A stretch of DNA of 64,000 nt from Chitinophaga terrae (ex Kim and Jung 2007) (lineage in GTDB: Bacteria; Bacteroidota; Bacteroidia; Chitinophagales; Chitinophagaceae), in NCBI RefSeq assembly GCF_900107795.1, contig NZ_FNRL01000009.1:1-64000 (forward strand), written 5' to 3'. Below, in pieces: positions 42,609 through 51,127 of the stretch. Numbering within the stretch: the stretch's first letter is position 1; each line of letters opens with the position of its first letter. The notes under the pieces are model-generated. The model did not search any database. It was not told the DNA's origin and was given only the letters and a program-made list of their open reading frames with translations. The position numbers and the translations under genes were made by a program.

Positions 42609-44583
42609 TGATCTCTATATTAATAACAGTTCCACCACCCTGCTGACTGCTGATCTCCATTTTTCCGTGCATAAAACTAACCCGCGAACGGATGTTGGCC
42701 AATCCTAAACCTTCTTTAATATGCTCAGGGCCTGGCATTCCTTTTCCATTATCTTCCAGCGTTATGTAAAAACGGTCATTCATTCCACTGCATTGCAGGA
42801 AAATATCGCTTGCCCCGGAGTGTTTTACCGCGTTGGCAAGCAACTCCTGTACAATCCTGTAGATATCCACCTTTTCCTGGTGTCTTATATTTTCCGGTAT
42901 GTTCAGGAATTCGTAATCTACCCGCATGGCGCTCGTGCCAATTGAATGACATAGCCCCTCCAATGCGCGGCTAAGCCCTGAGCGCAATAAAGCCTCAGGC
43001 ATCATATTCTTTGCAATGCGCCGCAGTTCCTGTACGGAATCATCCAGCAACCCTGTTACTTTCTGCAGTTCTATTTGTTGCGTAGCAGGCGCACCATGGC
43101 TCACAGCAGACAAGTTGAGTTTCACTCCTGCCAGCATGCCGCCAAGCCCATCATGCAGCTCCCTTGCCAGCCGCTTTCTCTCCCTTTCTTCCCCCTCTAA
43201 CTGCGCACGGGTGATCTCTATCTCCTGTTCCTGGTTGATGGCAAATAAACGTTGCGCTTCCCGCTTTTTCCGTTGCCGGTATACATAAATAAAAAAAGCT
43301 ATCAACAATGCCAGTACAACCGCCCCAAAATAAAGCAGCAATTGCTGCAACTCGTTGCGATGCTGCAACGCCAGTAACTTCTTCTCATTTTCCGCCAGCC
43401 GGTATTTTGCTTCCAGGTCCGCAATTTCCTTCCCGGTATTCTGGGTAAAAACGCTGTCTGAAAGCCGTGCATATTCCTGCATTCTTTTATATCCCGCGCG
43501 GTAGTTGCCCAACGCCGTTTCAGTTTCCGCAAGTTCATAAAGGAACATGCGCTTGTTTTGGGCTATAGGGTATTTGTCGTATTGGCTATAAACAAGTTCC
43601 AGCGACTGCTTTGCTTTATCAAACTTTTTCAATCGCTTATACACTTCATATAATTCATATTGAATGCTGAGGCCATCGTACTCCCTATGCGTCAGGGCAG
43701 CTATCGCATAGCCTTTCTCCAGGGCTTCAAGCGCTGCATTCCACTGCTCCTTCAAGGTATGATACTTACCCCGGACCTGGTAATAAAGAGGAAGATAGGA
43801 CGAATCGCCGGCTGTTTGCAAAATATCGAAAGCCTGGTTTAAAGGCTGGTTGGCAGAATCGGGCAATTCCTGCCAGAGCCAGATCTTGGCTTTGCTTATA
43901 TAACATTCTGCCAGCACAGGTTTGTCAGTATTTTTACTGCTCAGTAGGATAGCAATTGCTTTATCATAATACCAACCGGCTTTGTTGTAGTTTTTATAAT
44001 TCATGAACACCCCGCCTACATCCATGTAATTCCATGCTACCCTTTCTTCATCGCCCGCTGCTTTTGCAAACGGGATGGCTTTGGTTAGCAGTATATCAAC
44101 AAACCCCTTGTTATTGTCGTTCAATTGCTCCATTATGCCGTAATTGTGCCAGGCCCTCGACCTGTACTGCAATGCTTCCCTGGAAGTGAAATGGGAAAGG
44201 ATCTTGTCTGCTTCCAGGTAAGCCTGTTGGCATAGCTTCCTGTCATAACTAAAATAAGCGCCGGCAAGATAAAAGAACGCCTTCCCTCTTTGAAATGATC
44301 CGTCTTTGGTATAGCGGAACGAACGTTTTGCATAATCAACAGCCCGCGCACTGTCTGTATCGGCCCAGTGGTCAGAAAGCAGGAAAAGAATACCGGCTTT
44401 AACACTGTCTTCTTTCGCTGTTTGAAAACTGGTTAAAAGACTGTCCGTCATCCTGTCCTGCCTTGCGATAGCATGATAGCCAGGTATAACAAATAATAAG
44501 AAAAAAGTTGCAATGAAAGTTTTCAAGATATCACCATAATTCCAACAAAATATAAGCAAAAACCGGTTATTTTCTCCATACAA
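42583..44583 (-). CDS. TPR-containing histidine kinase (HisKA_3, NarX-like)
   Basis: A 666-residue membrane kinase: signal/anchor segment (about 19-38), periplasmic TPR-like helical repeats (about 45-400), one membrane span (LLLYFGAVVLALLIAFFIYV, about 407-427), a coiled coil, the HisKA_3 dimerisation domain with the His in KRLARELHDGLGGMLAG, and an ATPase domain (VQELLANAVKHSG, DNGKGMP, GLGLANIRSRV). The true start may be later than 44583 (a TTG at about residue 20 precedes the hydrophobic signal). It overlaps both neighbours on the same strand. Confidence 0.9.
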   Translation of the reverse strand: MYGENNRFLLIFCWNYGDILKTFIATFFLLFVIPGYHAIARQDRMTDSLLTSFQTAKEDSVKAGILFLLSDHWADTDSARAVDYAKRSFRYTKDGSFQRGKAFFYLAGAYFSYDRKLCQQAYLEADKILSHFTSREALQYRSRAWHNYGIMEQLNDNNKGFVDILLTKAIPFAKAAGDEERVAWNYMDVGGVFMNYKNYNKAGWYYDKAIAILLSSKNTDKPVLAECYISKAKIWLWQELPDSANQPLNQAFDILQTAGDSSYLPLYYQVRGKYHTLKEQWNAALEALEKGYAIAALTHREYDGLSIQYELYEVYKRLKKFDKAKQSLELVYSQYDKYPIAQNKRMFLYELAETETALGNYRAGYKRMQEYARLSDSVFTQNTGKEIADLEAKYRLAENEKKLLALQHRNELQQLLLYFGAVVLALLIAFFIYVYRQRKKREAQRLFAINQEQEIEITRAQLEGEERERKRLARELHDGLGGMLAGVKLNLSAVSHGAPATQQIELQKVTGLLDDSVQELRRIAKNMMPEALLRSGLSRALEGLCHSIGTSAMRVDYEFLNIPENIRHQEKVDIYRIVQELLANAVKHSGASDIFLQCSGMNDRFYITLEDNGKGMPGPEHIKEGLGLANIRSRVSFMHGKMEISSQQGGGTVINIEINVTKSKEL

Positions 44584-45541
44584 AATCTCCTACTATTGTC
44601 TTTCCCAGGCCTCTTGAGTCCCTTATGTCGCCTTTTACCATAGGATGGATAACGCGATTGTCTTCTCCCGGGTAAGTATTATATACTTTGCCATCGGCAG
44701 GTATGATGCAAAGATGATAGACATTGCCGCCCAGATCACCATCGCCAGGCGCTCTCGGGTTCGCCTTCATGGCTATATACTTGCTATCGGGAGAAAAACA
44801 TGGGGCTACTTCCGAAAAAATACTTTCAGTGACCCGGTGAAAATCACTGCCGTCTGCGTTCATCAACCAAATATGTTCGCCGGCCGATAAAACGATCTTC
44901 TGGCCATCCGGACTGGCACTAACATATCCCCGCCAGTCAGAAAAGGGGATGTCTCTCACCTTTGTTGCACGGCTAAAATCGGTGGTTGTTCTCCATAGCC
45001 CCCCGTCTTTTTTGAAAAGGATAGTTCCACCGGGTTCCCAGCAAATAGGATCATAGCTTTTAAATTCGTGCGTACTGCCATAGCCCCCGATATTTTTCAA
45101 CACCCTGCCCTGCATATCAAGAATTACCAGGCCATCCCTGTAGGTCGGCCATAAGGCGAGCCGCGTGCCATCAGGCGAGATGCTGGGCAGGCCGCCATTG
45201 TTATCGTTTGGCTCGTACGCAATTTCCCGGATGGTAGATGCGTCTGAAGTCTTAAAGATAATGTAACGGGTGTCAAAAGTGGATTTATTGATCTGTTTTA
45301 CCCCCATGAGGCCATCCCAGCTTATATCCCATCCCGATCCCTGCCAGTTAGATATAAGACCGGATAAAACCCCCGTGCTCATTTCAAACCTGGTTATACC
45401 CTCTGTGCCTTGCTTAATGTAAATTGTACCAGAACCATAATTATAATTTCCGTTACCGGGTCCGGGACCGGAATCTTTGTCGTCCTTTTTGCAGCCAATG
45501 GCTACTATGACCAACAGCAGGACGTAATAAACAGTTTTCAT
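44567..45541 (-). CDS. PD40/TolB-like beta-propeller lipoprotein
   Basis: A 324-residue lipoprotein (signal VLLLVIVAIGCKK, Cys17). The mature part is a WD40-like PD40 propeller: PSISPDGTRLALWPTYRDG, VSASPDGQKIVLSAGEHIWL, and PCFSPDSKYIAMKANPRAP. The frame is open to 45625, but the ATG at 45541 starts the signal peptide. Its end overlaps the start of the TPR kinase by up to 17 bases, so it may feed that sensor. Confidence 0.83.
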   Translation of the reverse strand: MKTVYYVLLLVIVAIGCKKDDKDSGPGPGNGNYNYGSGTIYIKQGTEGITRFEMSTGVLSGLISNWQGSGWDISWDGLMGVKQINKSTFDTRYIIFKTSDASTIREIAYEPNDNNGGLPSISPDGTRLALWPTYRDGLVILDMQGRVLKNIGGYGSTHEFKSYDPICWEPGGTILFKKDGGLWRTTTDFSRATKVRDIPFSDWRGYVSASPDGQKIVLSAGEHIWLMNADGSDFHRVTESIFSEVAPCFSPDSKYIAMKANPRAPGDGDLGGNVYHLCIIPADGKVYNTYPGEDNRVIHPMVKGDIRDSRGLGKTIVGDFVWRK

Positions 45542-45746
45542 TTTCAGGATTTTTAGCTTGTAAGTATTATGTTTCCGCAGCAACTCCACAGCCGCATATC
45601 CGGCTCTATCTTCCTGGGTTATCAAAAGTCTTGTACTGTGGATAAGCGCAAAATAAGGTCATTGTGCGCAGCACGACAATCGGGGGAAACACTGCTTTTT
45701 TTCTAAGGGTTTTCCATGAGAAGAAATATAGAAAATACTTTGACGA

Positions 45747-46058
45747 TCACGCCAGACGATCCAGTTGCCGGAAAACCGGGATCAATGATTTCGCTTTCTC
45801 AGATAAGGTATATTGAATATTCAGGGGTTTCTGCTGTACAATTTCTTTTTCCAGCAACCCCTCCTCTTCCAATTCTTTTAGGGCAGTAGCCAACGACTGC
45901 TTGTTGGCGCCGTTCAACTGCCGCAACAAAGCATTAAAACGCACAGGCGCATCCACAGCCAACCGGAAGATCTGCGCCTTCCATTTGCCCGAAAGCGCTT
46001 TAAGCAACCTTTCGGCCGGGCAACCGTCTGCCGGTGATATGTCGCAATGGGTAGTCAC
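45747..46058 (-). CDS. HxlR-family transcription regulator
   Basis: A 103-residue winged-helix regulator: CPAERLLKALSGKWKAQIFR, RFNALLRQLNGANKQSLATA, LNIQYTLSEKAKSLIPVF. The start codon is GTG with AGGAAAAA just upstream. Cys5 and Cys13 near the N-terminus match the redox-sensing Cys position known in YodB/HypR-type HxlR proteins. It is divergent from the DsbA-like gene, a likely target. Confidence 0.9.
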   Translation of the reverse strand: MTTHCDISPADGCPAERLLKALSGKWKAQIFRLAVDAPVRFNALLRQLNGANKQSLATALKELEEEGLLEKEIVQQKPLNIQYTLSEKAKSLIPVFRQLDRLA

Positions 46059-46135
46059 TTTTTCCTGACTAATTGTACAAAGATTATCTGATGCTGATAT
46101 TTGTTCAAAAATAAGATATTTCCAAACCTATATTC

Positions 46136-47122
46136 ATGAAAATAATTCCGATATTATTAATACTAACATTGCCCGGCTTTTTCACCTGCCAGGCACAAAA
46201 CAATAAACAGATGAGTGAGAATAAAAACCCGCTGTTATGCGACCCGGAAACAGGCGTTTGTGAAATACCCGGCAACGCCAACAACAGCAGTACTTTGGCT
46301 TCAACCAGCGCCGGCAAACCTGTTAAGATCATCTACTTTACAGATCCGATCTGCTCTTCCTGCTGGGGCATAGAACCACAGTTGCATAAACTGAAGCTGG
46401 AATATGGAGAGGTGATCGGGATAGAATACCGGATGGGCGGGTTGCTGCCCGACTGGAGCTACAACAGCGGCGGTATCAGCAAGCCCTCTGATGTAGCGCA
46501 CCATTGGGATGAGGTTAGCCTGCATTATGATATGCCTATCGACGGCGATGTATGGCTGGAAGATCCGTTGCCGTCCTCCTTCCCTCCTTCTATTGCATTT
46601 AAATCCGCCCAACTGCAGGATAACCAGAAAGCACTGAGGTTTTTAAGACGTATCAGGGAGATGGTATTCCTTGAAAAGAAGAATATCACCAAATGGGAGC
46701 ATATCGCTGATGCAGCAACGGCTGTGGGATTGGATGCACAGCAACTACAAAAGGATATGGAAGATAAAGGCAAAAAAGCATTCGAAGCGGATCTGGCCCT
46801 TGCCCGGCAGATGGGCGTACGGGGTTTCCCCAGTATGTTCTTTACCGACAGTACCGGCAAACAGGAATTCGTCTACGGCGTAAAGCCATATAAAGTTTAT
46901 GAAACAGCAATTCAGAAGTTGGCCGCTTCCGCGAAACCTTTCGCTTATAACAAAGACTGGCAGCATCTTTTTAACCATTTCAATACCCTCACCAAAAAGG
47001 AATTCGCTGAACTGATGAATATCAGCGCCGCCGAAAGCAATACCCTGCTTCAGAAACTGACCTCCGAAGGCCTGCTTGTTGAAACCAGCACCAAAAACGG
47101 CTCCTTATGGCGGGTAAAATGA
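46136..47122 (+). CDS. DsbA/FrnE-like thioredoxin-fold protein
   Basis: A 328-residue protein. The N-terminal segment LILTLPGFFTC is a signal peptide or lipoprotein anchor; next comes CDPETGVCEIPG with two Cys (35 and 42); the DsbA-like domain (about 62-260) has the active site FTDPICSSCWG (Cys73, Cys76) and VRGFPSMFF as the cis-proline loop. The last 65 residues form a helical winged-helix-like end (LTKKEFAELMNISAAESN, LTSEGLLVETS), not usual in DsbA. Likely a disulfide or organohydroperoxide stress protein; the partner is unknown. Confidence 0.83.
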   Translation: MKIIPILLILTLPGFFTCQAQNNKQMSENKNPLLCDPETGVCEIPGNANNSSTLASTSAGKPVKIIYFTDPICSSCWGIEPQLHKLKLEYGEVIGIEYRMGGLLPDWSYNSGGISKPSDVAHHWDEVSLHYDMPIDGDVWLEDPLPSSFPPSIAFKSAQLQDNQKALRFLRRIREMVFLEKKNITKWEHIADAATAVGLDAQQLQKDMEDKGKKAFEADLALARQMGVRGFPSMFFTDSTGKQEFVYGVKPYKVYETAIQKLAASAKPFAYNKDWQHLFNHFNTLTKKEFAELMNISAAESNTLLQKLTSEGLLVETSTKNGSLWRVK

Positions 47123-47193
47123 TTATAACTTATTATAAAGCAGGTAACCGGTTTTACCTGCTTTATAATCCTAAAGTCATTTTCGGCGAAAAA

Positions 47194-47211
47194 ATATACC
47201 GATAGGTATAT
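47194..47211. promoter_or_regulatory. TetR operator 1 (ATATACC-GATA-GGTATAT)
   Basis: Perfect seven-base arms with four-base centre, directly upstream of the -7 box TATCTTTG at 47217-47224 of the tetR gene. Same motif at 47859-47876 and 47924-47941. Confidence 0.85.
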
Positions 47212-47216
47212 TTCCC

Positions 47217-47224
47217 TATCTTTG
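47217..47224 (+). promoter_or_regulatory. -7 box TATCTTTG of the tetR gene
   Basis: Fits TAnnTTTG, 23 bases before the ATG at 47247. The -33 region falls in operator 1, so bound TetR should block it. Confidence 0.65.
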
Positions 47225-47246
47225 CACCCAACGATTTCAGTATACC

Positions 47247-47843
47247 ATGAAAAAAGCTGAAAAAACAAGGAGCTATATCATAGAACAAACTGCAGAGATT
47301 TTCAACAAAAAAGGCTATGCAGCTACTTCTTTGTCCGATATCACCAAAGCTACCGGGCTAACCAAAGGCAGCATCTATGGCAACTTCCAAAGCAAAGAAG
47401 AAGTAGCCATCGCTGTTTTCGAACACCTGGCCAACTTTGTGCACAATGCTGTGCAGCACGCCCTGGGCAAAAATTATCCTTCACAACGCGACCGGTTAGT
47501 TGCCGTTACAGAACTGTACAGGAACGGGTGGTCGCAGTTCTTCGTGAAAGGCGGTTGCCCACTGCTTAACGCCGCCACAGAAGCAGACGACACTTTCCCG
47601 GAACTAAAGAAATATACCAGCAACGCCTTCGAACGATGGGCGAAAGAAATTGTTAAAGTGATTGATGCCGGTATACGATCCGGGGAATTCAATGAAGATA
47701 TTAACGCCAAAGACTACGCCTACCTTTTTATCATGCTGATAGAAGGCGGCATCCTGCTTTCCAAGACTCATAGCCGCCAAAACCACCTCCATAAAGCATT
47801 AGACAGGATCATTAAAATAATTGATGATGAAATAGTCGCTTAA
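47247..47843 (+). CDS. TetR/AcrR-family repressor
   Basis: A 198-residue repressor. The helix-turn-helix is KTRSYIIEQTAEIFNKKGYA and DITKATGLTKGSIYGNFQSK. The C-terminal ligand domain has the TetR_C-type pattern CPLLNAATEADD. It is surrounded by three copies of one palindrome, which indicates that it represses itself and the efflux gene. Confidence 0.93.
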   Translation: MKKAEKTRSYIIEQTAEIFNKKGYAATSLSDITKATGLTKGSIYGNFQSKEEVAIAVFEHLANFVHNAVQHALGKNYPSQRDRLVAVTELYRNGWSQFFVKGGCPLLNAATEADDTFPELKKYTSNAFERWAKEIVKVIDAGIRSGEFNEDINAKDYAYLFIMLIEGGILLSKTHSRQNHLHKALDRIIKIIDDEIVA

Positions 47844-47858
47844 TTTTTTTACTTGAAA

Positions 47859-47876
47859 ATATACCGATCGGTGTAT
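47859..47876. promoter_or_regulatory. TetR operator 2 (ATATACC-GATC-GGTGTAT)
   Basis: One mismatch between arms. It lies 15 bases after the tetR stop and 65 bases before operator 3. Confidence 0.83.
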
Positions 47877-47923
47877 TTCATTATTCACCTGATAATATGT
47901 GCCACATCTTCCCGGGTAAAAAA

Positions 47924-47941
47924 ATATACCGATCGGTATAA
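47924..47941. promoter_or_regulatory. TetR operator 3 (ATATACC-GATC-GGTATA)
   Basis: Centred 20 bases before the MFS start codon at 47953, likely at or after the transcription start. Confidence 0.85.
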
Positions 47942-47952
47942 AACAAACAACA

Positions 47953-49494
47953 ATGAACAGGATCATTCTCATCATCACCGTCATAGCCGCAGCCATCATG
48001 GAGCTAATCGATACCTCCATTGTCAATGTTGCTCTCAATCACATGAGCGGCAACCTGGGCGCTACACTGGAAGACACCTCCTGGGTAGTGACCGCATACG
48101 GCATCGCCAACGTCATCATTATTCCCATGACCAGCTTCCTCGTCAACAACCTCGGACGCAGGAACTATTACATCGGCTCCATCATTCTTTTCACCTTCTG
48201 CTCTTTTATGTGCGGGAATTCAGACAACATCTGGGAACTGGTAACATTCAGGTTCCTGCAGGGCATCGGGGGCGGCGCGCTGCTTTCTGTTTCCGCCACC
48301 GTTGTATACGAATGTTTCCCTAAAGAGAAACAGAATATAGCCAGCGCCCTGTTCGGGATAGGCGTTTTCATAGGCCCTACTATCGGGCCTACCCTGGGCG
48401 GACATATCACCGACAACTATTCCTGGCCCTGGATCTTTTATATCAATATCCCAATAGGAATAGCCGCAGCCATCCTCTGTTACCGCTTATTACCCGAATC
48501 GCCTTCCCGGCAGAAAGTGAAAGAGATCGACTGGCCGGGCATTATACTGCTGATCATCGGGATCGGCTCCCTGCAAACCATCCTGGAACGCGGCGAAACG
48601 GAAGACTGGTTTGAAACACGGTATATAGTAGTACTTACCGTCACCGCGGTATTCACCCTCCTTCTTTTTGTGTACAGGGAGCTGACAACACCCTACCCTG
48701 TAGTGAAATTGGCGATACTCAAACACCCTTCGCTCAGTATCTCCGCAACCCTTACCTTTATCACGGGAATGGGTATGTTCACTTCCATTTATCTCACTCC
48801 TGTATTCGCGCAACGGTTCCTTGGTTTTACGCCGGCGATGGCAGGCCTGATGTTGCTCCCCGGCTCCGTGATCGCGGTATTTGCGCTGATAGTTACCGGA
48901 AAAGTCCTGCAAAAAGGCGTGTCGCCCGCCCTTATTGTACTGATAGGTTTCTGTTGTTTTATCTATTTCAACTGGTCGATGTCGCGGCTTAACCTGGATG
49001 TATCAATGGGCGCTATCGCGGGCAACCTGATCTACAGGGCGGTAGGCATGGCGCTGTTAACAGTACCCCTGTCAACCCTCGCCATCAGCCGGCTAGAAGC
49101 GAAGGATATCCCCCAGGGCACCGCTATCAATAACATGATGAGGCAATTAGGCGGTTCGTTCGGGATATCTATCATCAACACATACATCATCAGGCGTATG
49201 GCACAACACCGGGTAGACCTGGTTTCCAACGTGACGCCCGATAACCGCCTCACGCCGGAGCGTCTCCAGGCATACACCTCCCTCTTCAGGAGCAAAGGTT
49301 TCAGCTATGACGACGCCCATCACAAAGCGCTGATGCTGATGGAAAAAGTAGTAGGTCAGCAATCGTCGTTCCTGAGTTATATCGACGCCTATCTTTTCAT
49401 CGGCGTGGCTTTTATAGCAGCGTTGCCATTGCTGTTATTCTTCCTGAGAAAAAAAGGCAATAAAAAACTGGTGATCGCATCTGCCGATCACTAA
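47953..49494 (+). CDS. DHA2-family MFS drug exporter (EmrB/QacA type)
   Basis: A 513-residue inner-membrane proton-driven exporter with 14 predicted spans. ELIDTSIVNVALNHM (span 1, with the Asp typical of DHA2), LGRRNYYIGSIILF, FRFLQGIGGGALLSVSATVV and FGIGVFIGPTIGPTLGG (motif C) are visible. The pump may work with a membrane-fusion partner, but none is encoded nearby. Controlled by the TetR protein through operators 2 and 3. Confidence 0.92.
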   Translation: MNRIILIITVIAAAIMELIDTSIVNVALNHMSGNLGATLEDTSWVVTAYGIANVIIIPMTSFLVNNLGRRNYYIGSIILFTFCSFMCGNSDNIWELVTFRFLQGIGGGALLSVSATVVYECFPKEKQNIASALFGIGVFIGPTIGPTLGGHITDNYSWPWIFYINIPIGIAAAILCYRLLPESPSRQKVKEIDWPGIILLIIGIGSLQTILERGETEDWFETRYIVVLTVTAVFTLLLFVYRELTTPYPVVKLAILKHPSLSISATLTFITGMGMFTSIYLTPVFAQRFLGFTPAMAGLMLLPGSVIAVFALIVTGKVLQKGVSPALIVLIGFCCFIYFNWSMSRLNLDVSMGAIAGNLIYRAVGMALLTVPLSTLAISRLEAKDIPQGTAINNMMRQLGGSFGISIINTYIIRRMAQHRVDLVSNVTPDNRLTPERLQAYTSLFRSKGFSYDDAHHKALMLMEKVVGQQSSFLSYIDAYLFIGVAFIAALPLLLFFLRKKGNKKLVIASADH

Positions 49495-49520
49495 CATCTG
49501 AACAATAAAAATCTTGAAAA

Positions 49521-50924
49521 ATGGAACAATATGATTTAGCGGTAATCGGATCTGGCCCCGGGGGATACATAGCCGCGATACGTGGTGCGCAATTGGGCTA
49601 CAAAACTGCAATTATAGAAAAATACAACACATTGGGCGGCACCTGCACCAACGTTGGCTGTATTCCTACCAAAGCGCTGCTCGACAGTACGCACCACTAC
49701 CACGACCTGCTGCACAAATTTGAAACCCACGGTATCACTGCCGGCAATGTTCAGTTGAATTTTGAGCAGATGTATAAAAGAAAAAAGGATGTTGTGCAGA
49801 AGAATACCCAGGGGCTGGATTACCTAATGAAAAAGAACAAGATCACCAGGCTTACCGGAACCGGCTCATTTGTTGATAACGCCACCCTCCAGGTTACAGG
49901 TAGTAACGGCGCGAAAACAGTTGTAAAGGCCGGTAAATATATCATTGCAACGGGCTCCAAACCAGCCACTATAGCCGGGGTAACGATAGACAAAAAACGC
50001 ATCATCACTTCCACCGAAGCATTATCGCTGACGGGCCAACCGAAAAATATTATCATTATTGGCGGCGGAGTGATAGGCGTAGAAATGGCCTCTATCTTTA
50101 ACCGGATAGGCACGGCCGTTACCATCCTGGAATACGCCCCTCACCTGATCAGTACTATGGATCATGAACTGGGCGATACGCTGAAAAAGATACTGGCAAA
50201 GGAAGGCATCACCATCCAGCTGGAACAGGCGGTATACAAAGCGGAAAACCTGGGCAACAGCGCCAGGGTATGGTTCAGGGATAAAGCGGGGAAAGAACAA
50301 ACGCTGGACGCAGATTATGTGCTGGTAGCAGTGGGGAGAAAACCTTATACCGCCAACCTGGGACTGGAAAACACCGGCGTAAAACTAAATGCCAAAGGTG
50401 CGGTAGTTACCAATTCAGACCTGCAAACCGATGTTCCGGACATCTATGCTATCGGCGATGTGGTAGGAGGAAATATGCTGGCCCATAAAGCGGAGGAAGA
50501 AGCTTTGTACGTGGTAGAAAAAATGAAAGGTCAAAAACCTCATATCCATTACAACCGCATCCCCGGCGTTGTTTATACCTGGCCTGAAGTAGCGGGAGTA
50601 GGAGCTACAGAAGAAGAATTAAAACAGCAGGGCATCCCGTACAACGTAGGGAAATTCCCGTTCTCCGCCAATGCCAGGGCCAGGGCGGGCATGGACACAG
50701 AAGGATTTGCCAAAGTATTGTCGGACCCGCAATACGGAGAAGTGTTGGGCGTACATATCATTGGCGCAAGAGCCGCAGATATGATCGCACAGGGCGTTGG
50801 AGGAATGGAATTCGAGATCACGGTGAATGAGCTTTCCCGTATCTCTTATGCGCACCCTACTTATTCTGAAGTGCTGAAAGAAGCATTTATTACCTCGGCG
50901 GGAAGGCCATCTCTTAATATATAA
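49521..50924 (+). CDS. lpdA: Dihydrolipoyl dehydrogenase
   Basis: A 467-residue FAD disulfide reductase. FAD motif VIGSGPGGYIAAIR, redox cysteines Cys42 and Cys47 in GGTCTNVGCIPTKALL, NAD motif IIIGGGVIGVEMASIFNRIG, second FAD motif DIYAIGDVVGG, and the catalytic pair His445/Glu450 in AHPTYSEVLKEA. It normally serves as E3 of 2-oxoacid dehydrogenases and the glycine cleavage system; here no E1/E2 genes are near. It is 26 bases downstream of the MFS gene and may share its TetR control. Confidence 0.94.
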   Translation: MEQYDLAVIGSGPGGYIAAIRGAQLGYKTAIIEKYNTLGGTCTNVGCIPTKALLDSTHHYHDLLHKFETHGITAGNVQLNFEQMYKRKKDVVQKNTQGLDYLMKKNKITRLTGTGSFVDNATLQVTGSNGAKTVVKAGKYIIATGSKPATIAGVTIDKKRIITSTEALSLTGQPKNIIIIGGGVIGVEMASIFNRIGTAVTILEYAPHLISTMDHELGDTLKKILAKEGITIQLEQAVYKAENLGNSARVWFRDKAGKEQTLDADYVLVAVGRKPYTANLGLENTGVKLNAKGAVVTNSDLQTDVPDIYAIGDVVGGNMLAHKAEEEALYVVEKMKGQKPHIHYNRIPGVVYTWPEVAGVGATEEELKQQGIPYNVGKFPFSANARARAGMDTEGFAKVLSDPQYGEVLGVHIIGARAADMIAQGVGGMEFEITVNELSRISYAHPTYSEVLKEAFITSAGRPSLNI

Positions 50925-51052
50925 GTAAAATATAATCAATGAGATCCTTAACAATTATCTAATCTTTCATTAATACACGAGTAACATGATAAGAGGAATT
51001 TAGCACCAGTCGCAGATCCCTTTTTAACCTGTTGTTTGTGGTCCACCTATGG

Positions 51053-51079
51053 AAAAGGAAGCCTATGCTTCCTTTTTTT
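51053..51079 (+). terminator. Terminator after lpdA
   Basis: AAAAGGAAGC (51053-51062) pairs perfectly with 51067-51076 around CTAT, with seven T at 51073-51079. It shows that the open frame from 51032 is not coding upstream of 51128. Confidence 0.88.
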
Positions 51080-51127
51080 ATTACCTGCTTCAAAACCCTA
51101 TCTTTACCAAATATTTATTGTCATATT

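Noticed and set aside
51032..51127. N-terminal extension of the DUF2130 protein
   Set aside because: It would run through a perfect terminator hairpin; the family starts at ATG 51128.
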